A stretch of 64,000 nt of DNA from Mucisphaera sp965279675 (GTDB taxonomy: Bacteria > Planctomycetota > Phycisphaerae > Phycisphaerales > Phycisphaeraceae): the NCBI RefSeq assembly GCF_965279675.1, contig NZ_CBDIIJ010000002.1:2666001-2730000 (forward strand), read 5' to 3'. Under the pieces are notes generated by a model. The model ran no database searches. It was not told the DNA's origin and worked only from the letters and a program-made list of their open reading frames with translations. Within the stretch, counting starts at the first letter, position 1, and the number at the start of each line of letters is the position of its first letter. Below are positions 55,858 through 64,000 of this stretch, piece by piece. The position numbers were made by a program, and so were the translations under genes.

Positions 55858-56679
55858 TTAGGCGCTGATGGGTTTGGTTTTGGCGGGGTCTTCGTCGTCG
55901 GGGACTTCGGTTCTTGCGATGACGACGGCCCCGATGAGTGAGATGAGGAGGATCACGCCTGCGAGTTCGATGGCGAGGGGGTGCGAGCGGAAGAGGTCGA
56001 GTCCGACGGCTTCGAGGTTGGAGAGTTCGGAGCGTTCCATGCGGAGGGCGACGACTTCTTCGGGGAGTCTTTCGTCGTTGATGCGGACGAGGGGGTTGGG
56101 CTCGCCGAGTGTCTGGGGGAGGGCTTCGGGGAGGGTGTTGGGCTGGAAGCTGAAGCTGAGGAGGGTTGAGAGGAGGACGAATCCGGCGAGGATGGCGAGC
56201 ATGGGCTCTCGGGCACGGCGGTCGTAGAGGGGGGAGGCGTCTTCGGCTTCTGCTTCTGCGGACTGGGCGGCGAGCATGATGACGAACATGTAGGTGACGA
56301 GGATGGCGCCGCCGTAGATGACGATCATGGCGAGGGCGATGAATTCGGCGGAGAGGGTCAGGAGGAGTCCGGCGCTGGAGAGGACGACCATGATGAACCA
56401 GAGGGCGGCTCGGACAGGCTGGGTGTGGGTGATGACACGGACGGCGGCGGCGATGGCGATGAAGCCGAAGACGTAGTGGTAGAAGAAGGCGGCGGCATCG
56501 ATGCCGAGGGCGTCGGTGAGGTTCTGGCCGAGGACGACCCATAGGACGGCGAGGAAGGCGAGTCCGATTAGGGCTCCGAGTCCTCTGAGGAGGTTGCCTC
56601 GCTGAGGCATCATGCAGAAGAGGCCAACGGCCCCGAGGACAGTGGCGATGAACAAGCCGATGTTGTTGAGGTTCGCCAT
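55858..56679 (-). CDS. nuoJ: NADH-quinone oxidoreductase subunit J (long form)
   Basis: A 273-residue NuoJ with start at the ATG at 56679 (ANLNNIGLF); the frame extends further upstream without support. The core helices are recognisable (YYHYVFGFIAIAAAVRVITHTQPVRAALWF, then EFIALAMIVIYGGAILVTYMFVIML). The N-terminus carries two additional hydrophobic segments and the loop before the last helix is about 70 residues, making it longer than the usual 170 to 200 residues. The genes normally upstream (nuoH, nuoI) are missing; a GH15 gene stands there instead. Confidence 0.88.
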   Translation of the reverse strand: MANLNNIGLFIATVLGAVGLFCMMPQRGNLLRGLGALIGLAFLAVLWVVLGQNLTDALGIDAAAFFYHYVFGFIAIAAAVRVITHTQPVRAALWFIMVVLSSAGLLLTLSAEFIALAMIVIYGGAILVTYMFVIMLAAQSAEAEAEDASPLYDRRAREPMLAILAGFVLLSTLLSFSFQPNTLPEALPQTLGEPNPLVRINDERLPEEVVALRMERSELSNLEAVGLDLFRSHPLAIELAGVILLISLIGAVVIARTEVPDDEDPAKTKPISA

Positions 56680-56862
56680 CTTCGGGTGGTGCCTGATCGG
56701 GACTAGCGTTGGTTGCGCGGGACAGGAACCGCCCAACCCCTTGAGGGAAAGCAGAATAGGCGCGCGGCGGAGGCGATGCAAGATGAGCGCGATTCCGTCG
56801 CGAGGTTTTGGCGCGGCGATGGCTTGGGTGGATGACCTAGCGACGGTCAGGTGGGCTAGCCG

Positions 56863-59076
56863 TCAGGAAGCGAGGCGTGGGATGGGTGTGGTGATGCGTT
56901 GGCGCATGGTGGCGGGCTGGTCGATGGAGGGCGCTGGTTCGGCGACGCCTGAGCGGAGGGCTTCGAGCTTGGTGAGGTAGCCGCCGACGGAACTGACGAA
57001 GGTGGCGTGGGACCATGTGAGGGGCGAGACGGAGAGCGGGGCGTTGGTTTCGGGGTGGACCTGTTCGGCGAGGATGCGTGAGGGCAGGGCTCGTTCGGCG
57101 GTCCAGCGGATGAAGCGAGCGGCCTCTCGGAGTTCGTCAGGGGTGGTGGCTTTGGCGACGTAGTAGTCGGCCATCCAGAGGGTGCAGATGAACCATGGGT
57201 TGCCGGGGATGTTGTCGACGTCCTGGGAGACCTGGTGGTAGTAGTCGTTTCGGTAGCGAGCGACGCCGCCGACGTCGGTCTTGACCCAGAGCTGGTCTTC
57301 GATGGCGGTCATGGTGCTCTTGACGCGTTCGTCTTCGACGGGGAGGAGTCCGAGGGCGAAGATGGCGTACATGGAGCTGTCGATGACTTCGTCGCGGTAG
57401 AACTCGATGTCTTCGGGGGGTGTTTGGGGGAGGGTGACGCGATCGAGGGCGTCGAGGTGTTTCTGGCCTTCGGGTTGGGGTGCCCGTCCGGCGAGGATGT
57501 CGGCCATGAGTCGTGCGGTTCGTTCGGTGTCGAGGGGTTCGATGCGTCGGAGGAAGCGGTTGTGTTCGGGGCTCCAGAGGTGTCGGCAGAAGCCGTCGCG
57601 GACTTCGTAGGCGGCCTGGGCGTAGGTTTCGGCGAGTTGCTGGTCGCCGAAGGCGTTGGCGAAGTTTTCGGCGGATTTGAGGCCGGCGTAGACGGAGGCG
57701 ACGGTGAAGGTGTGGACGCCGTAGCGTTCTTCCCAGAGGTCGTAGGAGGGCAGGGGGAGTCCGGTGGCGGGGTCGCGGAAGCGGACCATGAAGTTGGCTG
57801 CGGGCTGGATGAGTCTCATCCAGAGGGGGCGGACAAATTCGATGTCGCGGTAGCGGACAAAGTGTCGCCAGAGCGCCCAGATGACGAGGGCGGTTTCGTC
57901 TTCCTGGATGGGTACCTGGGGTTGGCCGTTGGAGGTCCAGGGGTGCCATGAGGAGGCGGGGCTGCCATCGGGTCCGTACTTGTGGAGGAAGTAGCCGCGG
58001 TGGTTGATGATCTTGGCGCAGAGGGAGAAGAAGGAGCGTGCGACATCGGGGTATCCGGCGGCGTCGAGTCCGTCGGCGACGAAAGCTCCGTCTCTGGGCC
58101 AGAGGTAGGAGTAGGTGTCGCGGGAGAACTGCATGATGTCGGAGTCGTTGGCGGCGATGATGGCGCCGCCGTTGTCGATCTGGGATCGGACGACGAGGAG
58201 TGATCGTTTGTAGAGTTCGGAGACTTCGGGTCCGAGGCCGGTTTCTTCGCGGTCGCAGAGGGGGATTCGGTTGGCGTTGAGCCAGAGTCGCCAGTAGTTG
58301 GCTGTGCGGTCGATGATGCCCTGGGGTCCTTCGCGATGGACGAAGTGGTAGAGCTTTTCGACTTCTTCATAGCTCTGTCCGAAGGCGATGACCATGTAGA
58401 CCACGACTTTTTCGTTGGGCTCGAGCTGGACGCGGGTGAGCATCGTGGAGTCGACGGCGCCCTGGGCGATGGGGTTGTTGCCAAGGTGTCCGTCCTCGGC
58501 GTCGCGCCAGGTGCCTTCTGCGCCGCCGAAGCCGGCGGTGCCGGTGGCGTATTCGTGGATGGCGGGATCGCCTGAGGCGTAGAAGCAGCTGAGGACGTAG
58601 CGCTGCATGCGGTAGTGGATGAGTGACTGGACCTGGGGGTCGTAGTAGGCGGTATCGCCGACGCGGGTGCCGTAGAGGAAGAGGTCCTGGTGGTGGAGGA
58701 GTCTGGCTTCGCGGGGCTGGTCGGTGAGGTTTTCGACTTCGATGCGTCGGACGAGGAGGGGTCGGTGGTAGTCGACGGCGTCGTTGCAGCGGAGTTTGAT
58801 CTGGAGCTCGGGGTGGGTCATGTGGACATCGGTGACGAGGGTGTCGTCGAGGTAGCCGTGTTGGATGTCCCAGCCCTGGTCGGACCAGAAGAGTCGTTTT
58901 TTGCGTCTGTCGGTTTTGGTGGCGGTCGGAATATCGGACCAGACGCCGAAGCCGCAGGCCCCGCCGGCACCGTGGTTTTCCTGCCCGACGTGGGGGTAGT
59001 AGAGATCGCGGATGCGGTAGTGGTGGTCGAAGGTGACGAGGAGTTGTCCGTTGCCGACGGGGATGTCTCGGGGCAT
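56863..59076 (-). CDS. Glycoside hydrolase family 15 (glucoamylase/trehalase-like)
   Basis: A 737-residue enzyme with an N-terminal beta-sandwich (to about residue 270) and a C-terminal (alpha/alpha)6 barrel, the bacterial glucoamylase plan. Motifs include TYSYLWPRDGAFVADGL near 328, PIQEDETALVIWAL near 390 and LPSYDLWEERYGVHTFTVASVYAGL near 440, where the general acid Glu is expected. It would release glucose from alpha-glucans or trehalose. No signal peptide is visible, so it is probably cytoplasmic, acting on stored glucan. ATG at 59076; divergent from nuoG. Confidence 0.88.
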   Translation of the reverse strand: MPRDIPVGNGQLLVTFDHHYRIRDLYYPHVGQENHGAGGACGFGVWSDIPTATKTDRRKKRLFWSDQGWDIQHGYLDDTLVTDVHMTHPELQIKLRCNDAVDYHRPLLVRRIEVENLTDQPREARLLHHQDLFLYGTRVGDTAYYDPQVQSLIHYRMQRYVLSCFYASGDPAIHEYATGTAGFGGAEGTWRDAEDGHLGNNPIAQGAVDSTMLTRVQLEPNEKVVVYMVIAFGQSYEEVEKLYHFVHREGPQGIIDRTANYWRLWLNANRIPLCDREETGLGPEVSELYKRSLLVVRSQIDNGGAIIAANDSDIMQFSRDTYSYLWPRDGAFVADGLDAAGYPDVARSFFSLCAKIINHRGYFLHKYGPDGSPASSWHPWTSNGQPQVPIQEDETALVIWALWRHFVRYRDIEFVRPLWMRLIQPAANFMVRFRDPATGLPLPSYDLWEERYGVHTFTVASVYAGLKSAENFANAFGDQQLAETYAQAAYEVRDGFCRHLWSPEHNRFLRRIEPLDTERTARLMADILAGRAPQPEGQKHLDALDRVTLPQTPPEDIEFYRDEVIDSSMYAIFALGLLPVEDERVKSTMTAIEDQLWVKTDVGGVARYRNDYYHQVSQDVDNIPGNPWFICTLWMADYYVAKATTPDELREAARFIRWTAERALPSRILAEQVHPETNAPLSVSPLTWSHATFVSSVGGYLTKLEALRSGVAEPAPSIDQPATMRQRITTPIPRLAS

Positions 59077-59250
59077 CGATGGGTTTTCCTGCGGCGATCG
59101 GCTCGCTTGTTATCGGTGTCTGAGGGGTTTCGGGCGGACCGTGTCCCCTGTGTTTGCTAAAGTCATCGGTCAGAACGGCCTCGGACTGGGAAGAACCCCT
59201 AGATTACCGCGTTGGACGCGAGTTCCGAGTGTTGTTTTCGAGGAAAGCTG

Positions 59251-60888
59251 ATGCCACAGATCACGATCGACGGAAAGCCGTGCGAGTTCGAGGGTAAGAA
59301 GACCATCCTTCAGGTGGCGCTTGAGAACGGTCTTGAGATTCCTCATTACTGCTATCACCCGGGTCTGTCGGTGGTTGCGAGCTGCCGGATCTGTCTGGCG
59401 GAGGTCGCTCAGCCGAATCCTCGAAACGACAACAAGCTGGAGCTGATCCCGAAGCTGATGCCGACGTGCCAGACGCCTGCTGCGGACGGCGCGGAGGTTT
59501 ATCTGGAGAGTCCGAAGTCGATCGCGAACCAGAAGGCGGTGATGGAGTTTCTGCTGATTAATCATCCGCTTGACTGCCCGGTGTGCGACCAGGCGGGTGA
59601 ATGTCATTTGCAGGATTACAGCTTCAAGTATGGGCGTTCGGAATCGCGGTTTGAAGAGACGAAGATCAAGCAGCCTAAGAAGGATCTTGGGCCGAACGTG
59701 CTGCTTTACTCGGACCGGTGCATCATGTGCTCGCGGTGCGTGCGGTTTACGCGGGAGGTGACGGGGACGGGTGAGATCGGGGTGTTCGGGCGAGGGTCGG
59801 GCGAGCAGATCGATGTGTTTCCGGGTGAGGCGCTGGACAACGAGCTGTCGGCGAATGTGATTGATCTGTGTCCGGTGGGAGCGCTGCTGGACAAGGACTT
59901 CCTGATGTCGATGCGTGTCTGGAATCTGACCAAGACGGCGAGCATCGATGGGATCACGTGTTCGGGGGATAACGTTTCGATCGAGCACAACGAGGGGAAG
60001 ATCTACCGGTTCAAGCCGCGGACGAACATGGATGTGAACCGGTGGTGGATTTCTGATGAGATTCGGTTCGGTTGGAAGTTTGTGCACGATGAGCACCGGT
60101 TGTGTGTCCCGATGATTCGGGAGAACGAGGAACTCAAGCCGACGGACTGGCATACGGCGAATGCGTCTGTCGCGAAGCAGCTCGGTGATCTGGTGAAGTA
60201 CAAGGGGGATGGGTCGCTGGGGCTGATGGTGAGCCCGATGCTGACGAGTGAGGATGCGTATCTGCTGGGGCGGTGGATTCTGCGGGTGGATCCGGGTGCG
60301 GTGCTGGCGGTTGGGCCGGTGCCGGTGGTGGGTGAGGACAAGACGTTCCCGGGCGGGTACACGGTGCGTGCGGAGAAGGCCCCGAACGCGCGGGGTGTGC
60401 GGCGGGCGCTGGAGCTGGTGGGTGCGAACGTGCTGACTTACGAGGAGTTTCGTGAGGTGCTGGGTTCGGAGGATTCGGGGTTGTCGGGTCTGGTGCTGAC
60501 GGGGAATTATCCGGAGCCGGTGTTTGAGGATGCGTTGATTGCGGCGGCGAAGGATCGGTACACGATTCTGATGGACACGCTGCCTAGCAAGCTGGCGGAG
60601 AGTGTGGACGTGGTGCTGCCTTCGGCGACGTGGGCGGAGAAGTCGGGTTGTTTTGAGAACGTGTCGAATCGGCTGCAGGCGTTTGAGCGGGCGATCCTGC
60701 CGGTGGAAGGAAGCCAGGGGGAGGGTCAGATTGCTCTGGATCTGATGGCGGCGGGTGAGTTGGCCGGTCCGAAGCGGTATGACGCTGAGGCGGTACGAGC
60801 CGAGATGGGTGGGGTGTTTGTTTCGGAGGTTTATCTGCCGGAGGCCGAGAGCATTCGTGAGACGGATCTGGAGTATGTGTCGCTTTAA
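59251..60888 (+). CDS. nuoG: NADH-quinone oxidoreductase subunit G, short form
   Basis: A 545-residue NuoG. The N-terminal [2Fe-2S] domain has CYHPGLSVVASCRIC and CQTP; the HxxxCxxCxxxxxC set (HPLDCPVCDQAGEC) near residue 109 binds N5-type Fe-S and the CIMCSRC/CPVGAL pair binds a [4Fe-4S] cluster. The molybdopterin-like C-domain is shortened (E. coli NuoG is about 900 residues). ATG at 59251 follows GAGGAAAG. It is on the opposite strand from nuoJ-N with the GH15 gene between. nuoE, nuoF, nuoH and nuoI are not in the window. Confidence 0.92.
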   Translation: MPQITIDGKPCEFEGKKTILQVALENGLEIPHYCYHPGLSVVASCRICLAEVAQPNPRNDNKLELIPKLMPTCQTPAADGAEVYLESPKSIANQKAVMEFLLINHPLDCPVCDQAGECHLQDYSFKYGRSESRFEETKIKQPKKDLGPNVLLYSDRCIMCSRCVRFTREVTGTGEIGVFGRGSGEQIDVFPGEALDNELSANVIDLCPVGALLDKDFLMSMRVWNLTKTASIDGITCSGDNVSIEHNEGKIYRFKPRTNMDVNRWWISDEIRFGWKFVHDEHRLCVPMIRENEELKPTDWHTANASVAKQLGDLVKYKGDGSLGLMVSPMLTSEDAYLLGRWILRVDPGAVLAVGPVPVVGEDKTFPGGYTVRAEKAPNARGVRRALELVGANVLTYEEFREVLGSEDSGLSGLVLTGNYPEPVFEDALIAAAKDRYTILMDTLPSKLAESVDVVLPSATWAEKSGCFENVSNRLQAFERAILPVEGSQGEGQIALDLMAAGELAGPKRYDAEAVRAEMGGVFVSEVYLPEAESIRETDLEYVSL

Positions 60889-60902
60889 GCGGAGTCTGCG
60901 AG

Positions 60903-61955
60903 ATGTCGAGCGGCTGGTTTGATCGGCTTTGTGAAGGGGTCGAGGCGCGGGGGTGGTCGCCTGTGGTGATGACGACTGAGGGGGGGCGTTTGCTGGCGGT
61001 TCGGGAGAATGCGCGGCTTTTGGGGGTGGAGGTGGCTGGGGCTGGGGATAATGGGGTGTGGCATGATCCGGCGTTTGAGGATCCGAAGGGGAGCGGGCCG
61101 ATCTCGGGGGGCGGGGGCGATCGGCTTTGGATTGCGCCGGAGGTGGCTTACTACTGGCCGAGTCTGGAACTGGCGCGGAAGGACGCGGGGAAGTATGCGA
61201 TTCTGCCGGCGGATGTGGACCCGGGTCGGTATGCGGAGGTGTCTTCGGATGCGAAGGGGGTGGCGTATGGGACGACGGCTACCTTGAAGGATCATCGGGT
61301 GGGGGTGACGATCGCATTTGAGGTCCTGCGGACGTTTCGGCTGTGCGAGCCGTTGGCGGGTTTGGGTGAGGGGGTGACTTGTCTGAGTTATGCGATGGAG
61401 AATCGGCTGACGCTTGGCTCGGGTGATTTCGGGGCGGTGGCGGGGGCCTGGAGTATCTGCCAGGTGCCGACGGGCGGGGTGCTTCATTGTCCGACGGTGC
61501 GGGAGGCTTTGGCGGAGGTGACGAGTTATTACGAGCCGTTCGGTGAGCGGGTGACGGTGGATGGGGATGGGGTGCGGTTTCGGGTGGATGGTCTGGCGAA
61601 GATCAAGATGGGGATTGCGGCGTCGGCGACGAGCGGGCGGATGGGGTATTACCGCGAGACGGAAGCGGGGGCGCTGCTTATGCTGCGGGCGTTTCCGAGT
61701 CTGCCGGGTGAGCCTTATGTGGATGTGCCGATTTCGGCGGAGTCGAAGCAGCGGTACGGGCGGGATGTGCTGCAGGCGTACAACCACGATGGCGGGCCTG
61801 AGACGTTCGGGGAGATGGAGTACCACGACCCGGCGTTGGTGGTGGGGCGTGGGCCGGAGGTGCGGAGCGGGGTGAGTGTGACGCACGCGGTGTTTGGGGA
61901 GGCGGCGAAGGTGCGTGCGGTGGGTGAGGCGTTTTTGGGGATGCGGGTGGGCTGA
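60903..61955 (+). CDS. Hypothetical protein, possibly galactose-mutarotase-like fold
   Basis: A 350-residue protein, 14 bases after nuoG. It has no signal peptide. The sequence is rich in short beta strands with conserved-looking GGDRLWIAPE near residue 76 and paired aromatic residues, and it resembles uncharacterised proteins with a galactose-mutarotase-like beta-sandwich (DUF6786 or DUF4380 type). I cannot identify the catalytic histidine or glutamate with confidence. The spacing suggests co-transcription with nuoG, although sugar chemistry would link it better to the GH15 gene nearby. Confidence 0.55.
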   Translation: MSSGWFDRLCEGVEARGWSPVVMTTEGGRLLAVRENARLLGVEVAGAGDNGVWHDPAFEDPKGSGPISGGGGDRLWIAPEVAYYWPSLELARKDAGKYAILPADVDPGRYAEVSSDAKGVAYGTTATLKDHRVGVTIAFEVLRTFRLCEPLAGLGEGVTCLSYAMENRLTLGSGDFGAVAGAWSICQVPTGGVLHCPTVREALAEVTSYYEPFGERVTVDGDGVRFRVDGLAKIKMGIAASATSGRMGYYRETEAGALLMLRAFPSLPGEPYVDVPISAESKQRYGRDVLQAYNHDGGPETFGEMEYHDPALVVGRGPEVRSGVSVTHAVFGEAAKVRAVGEAFLGMRVG

Positions 61956-62024
61956 CGGGTAGGATTAAAACTGGGGGTTTCTGGCCCAGAGCCTTTTGGT
62001 TCTGTGGCCAGACAAGCTGACCAC

Positions 62025-62055
62025 AGCCACCCATGTTTGTGGTGGCTCGACTTTT
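62025..62055 (+). terminator. Terminator after the mutarotase-like gene
   Basis: AGCCACC (62025-62031) pairs with GGTGGCT (62041-62047), followed by TTTT at 62052-62055. A second stem (TCTGGCC at 61980-61986 with GGCCAGA at 62006-62012) precedes it. The T-run overlaps the stop of the convergent SDR gene. Confidence 0.65.
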
Positions 62056-62797
62056 AGTGGGGGCTGGGGAGGGGGAAGGTTTCGCCGTTGGCGAAGCGGC
62101 CTTTTCGGAGGATGCCGTCGCGGACGATGCCGGCGACGACCATCGGGTCGAGGGCGTTGTCGGCGGGGATGGCTTTTTCGGAGAAGTTGGCGCGGAGCAT
62201 GGGTGTTTCGATCGCGCCGGGTGCGATGGCGAAGGCGGTGATGTTCATGCGCTGGCCTTCGTCGGCGGCGGCTTTGGTGAAGAGGTTGACGCCTGCTTTG
62301 GCGGCGGCGTAGACGTTGAAGCCTTTGAAGGGGTCGATGCTGGCCATGGAGGAGACGGAGCTGATGGCTCCGGCTTTTTGTTTGCGGAAGTGGGGCCAGG
62401 CGGCCTGGGTGAGGAAGATCACGCTGTTGAGGTTGATGGCGAGGCAGTGGTTGACGATGTCGGGGGTGATCTTTTCGATGGGTTGGAGGGGGGCGTCGCC
62501 GGCGCAGTTGGCAATGGCGTCGATGCGGCCGAAGTGATCGACGGTTTTATCGACGGCCTGCTGGCAGGCTTCTGGGGAGCTGAGGTCGAGGGGGAGGATG
62601 AGCGACTCGGGTGGGGAATCGACTTCTTCTTCGATGAGGGCTCTGGTGGCCTGGAGTTTTTCTTCGGTTCGGCTGATGAGGGTGGTTCGGAAGCCGGCTT
62701 CGGCCATGAGGCAGGCGGTGTCGCGGCCGACGCCTGAGCCGGCTCCGGTGATGATGCAGACGGGGTTGGGATCGATGGGCCAGTTGGAATCGGTCAT
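62054..62797 (-). CDS. Short-chain dehydrogenase/reductase
   Basis: A 247-residue classical SDR. The cofactor motif is TGAGSGVG near residues 18-25, NCAG follows near 97, and the catalytic Ser (SSVSS) and YAAAK lie at about 145 and 163. The last residues are Pro-rich. The substrate is not readable; the neighbour mqnE (same strand, 27 bases upstream) suggests but does not prove a link to quinone or isoprenoid metabolism. Confidence 0.88.
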   Translation of the reverse strand: MTDSNWPIDPNPVCIITGAGSGVGRDTACLMAEAGFRTTLISRTEEKLQATRALIEEEVDSPPESLILPLDLSSPEACQQAVDKTVDHFGRIDAIANCAGDAPLQPIEKITPDIVNHCLAINLNSVIFLTQAAWPHFRKQKAGAISSVSSMASIDPFKGFNVYAAAKAGVNLFTKAAADEGQRMNITAFAIAPGAIETPMLRANFSEKAIPADNALDPMVVAGIVRDGILRKGRFANGETFPLPSPH

Positions 62798-62824
62798 GGT
62801 GTTGGTGGTGTCTCTGGGTTGGGA

Positions 62825-63970
62825 TTAAGCGGAAAGCGGCTGGGGTTCTTCGATGCGCCAGTTGGGTCCGTCGCGGAGGACGGGTCGGTAGATGGTGTCA
62901 CGTTCGACGGGGGCGTAGCCGGACTCGGTGATGGCGTCGCGGAGGTCGCGGACGGAGTGTTCCTGGTGGTTGGAGGCCCCGGAGAGTTTGGTGATGTCGT
63001 ACCAGACGACGGTGCCGTCGACGTCGTCGACGCCGAAGTCGAGGGCGACCTGAGCGAGTTCGAGGGTCTGCATGATCCAGAAGCACTTGATGTGCGGGAT
63101 GTTGTCGAGCATCAGTCGTGCGACGGCGAGCATGCGGAGGTCTTCGAGGCCGGTGGGGCCGGGGAGGTGTTCGAGTTCGGAGTCGTCAGGGATGAAGGGG
63201 AGGGGGATGACGGTCTGGAACTGGCCGGGGAGGTTGCGTTCGAGGGCGTCGTCCTGGGCTTCGCGGAGGAGGTTGAAGTGGTGGATGCGGTCTTCGAGGG
63301 ATTCGACGTGGCCGTAGAGGATGGTGGCGTTGGACATGAGTCCGGCTTCGTGGGCGGCGCGGTGGACTTCGAGCCATTTGTCGGAGCGGATCTTGCCTTT
63401 GAAGGCTTCGTCGTGGACGCGGTCGTCGAAGACTTCGGCGCCGCCGCCTGGGAGTGAGCCGAGTCCGGCGTCGCGGAGGTCGGTGAGGACGCCGAGGAGG
63501 TCTTTGGGTCGTTTGGCGATGCGGGAGAGGTGGACGACTTCGACGGCGGTGAAGGCTTTGATGTGGATCTGGGGGGCGGCCTGCTTGATGGCCTGGAGGA
63601 CGTCGAGGTAGTAGGAGAAGGGGAGGTAGGGGTGGAGCCCGCCGACCATGTGGATTTCGGTGGCCCCGGCCTGGGCGGCTTTGCGGGCCTCGTCGGCGAT
63701 GTGTTCGGGGGAGAACTCGTAGGCTCCGTCGTCGCCTTTCTTGCGGTGGAAGGCACAGAACTTGCAGGAGAGGGCGCAGATGTTGGAGTAGTTGATGTGG
63801 CGATTGATGTTGTAGTAGGTGGTGGTGCCGTGGAGGCGGTGTCTGACTTGGTTGGCCAGGCGGCCAACGGCCCAGATGTCGGGGTGGGTCATCAGGTTCA
63901 GGCCGTCTTCGGGGCTGAGTCGCTGCTGATCGCTTACCTTCTGTGCAATGTGTTGGAGTGATGCGTCCAT
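62825..63970 (-). CDS. mqnE: Aminofutalosine synthase (radical SAM)
   Basis: A 381-residue radical SAM enzyme. The cluster motif CALSCKFC has Cys at 65, 69 and 72; HMVGGLHPYLPFSYYLDVLQ after it and GLGSLPGGGAEVF are characteristic of MqnE, which joins 3-[(1-carboxyvinyl)oxy]benzoate to the adenosyl radical in the futalosine route to menaquinone. MqnC, a paralogue, lacks these details. Menaquinone would be the acceptor for the complex I encoded nearby. ATG at 63970, close to the right edge of the window, so its promoter is largely outside. Confidence 0.92.
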   Translation of the reverse strand: MDASLQHIAQKVSDQQRLSPEDGLNLMTHPDIWAVGRLANQVRHRLHGTTTYYNINRHINYSNICALSCKFCAFHRKKGDDGAYEFSPEHIADEARKAAQAGATEIHMVGGLHPYLPFSYYLDVLQAIKQAAPQIHIKAFTAVEVVHLSRIAKRPKDLLGVLTDLRDAGLGSLPGGGAEVFDDRVHDEAFKGKIRSDKWLEVHRAAHEAGLMSNATILYGHVESLEDRIHHFNLLREAQDDALERNLPGQFQTVIPLPFIPDDSELEHLPGPTGLEDLRMLAVARLMLDNIPHIKCFWIMQTLELAQVALDFGVDDVDGTVVWYDITKLSGASNHQEHSVRDLRDAITESGYAPVERDTIYRPVLRDGPNWRIEEPQPLSA

Positions 63971-64000
63971 TGCAGCATGCTAGGGATGTTATGAGTGGTC

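Overview
The window is high-GC bacterial chromosome that looks like a member of the Planctomycetota, most likely class Phycisphaerae. The grounds are a Ser/Thr kinase operon that ends in an ECF-like sigma factor, several large secreted or membrane proteins without obvious homologues, futalosine-type menaquinone synthesis (mqnE), orphan pseudopilin genes with LamG domains, and very strong strand-specific base composition. The phylum call is inference; no rRNA or other marker is present. I see no tRNA, rRNA, CRISPR array, transposase or prophage.

The dominant large-scale feature is a reversal of GC skew. From 1 to about 24,650 the + strand is strongly C-rich whichever strand the genes lie on. 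From about 24,650 to 28,300 it is neutral. From about 28,400 to the end it is strongly G-rich. A negative-to-positive change along the + strand is what a replication origin gives, and the neutral zone holds argD, the HU gene and dnaK. No dnaA, dnaN or obvious DnaA-box cluster is present.

Layout. 1-7.7 kb: housekeeping and small-molecule genes (HAD phosphatase, flavin reductase-like protein, an AhbA/AhbB-like protein, truA, a GT4 glycosyltransferase with a BshB1-like deacetylase, accD, an FAH-family enzyme). 7.7-12.9 kb: four pseudopilin genes (GspH/I/J/K-like), the last encoding a 1,110-residue protein with LamG modules. 12.9-25.3 kb: ndk, a 3D-domain protein, an RND efflux pair, a DUF2203 protein, a GT2 enzyme, metF, a PSP1/YaaT protein, a lipoprotein and argD. 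25.4-28.2 kb: HU and dnaK.

28.3-36.8 kb: a His-rich lipoprotein, a membrane-anchored coiled-coil protein, and a signalling operon (repeat/FHA-like protein, Ser/Thr kinase fused to a TM2 domain, membrane protein, sigma factor). 36.9-39.3 kb: feoAB iron uptake. 39.5-45.7 kb: RNase PH, then an envelope-lipid group (two LptF/LptG-type permeases, a PAP2 phosphatase and a convergent ArnT-like glycosyltransferase). 45.8-50.1 kb: trpA, a small membrane protein, a large exported repeat protein and a second HAD phosphatase. 50.1-60.9 kb: complex I membrane genes nuoJKLMN on the minus strand and a short nuoG on the plus strand, separated by a GH15 glucoamylase-like gene. 60.9-64 kb: a mutarotase-like protein, an SDR oxidoreductase and mqnE.

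Together the genes point to a respiring, menaquinone-using, Gram-negative-type cell with an LPS-like outer membrane, ferrous iron uptake, alpha-glucan breakdown, and surface or secretion machinery built on pseudopilins.
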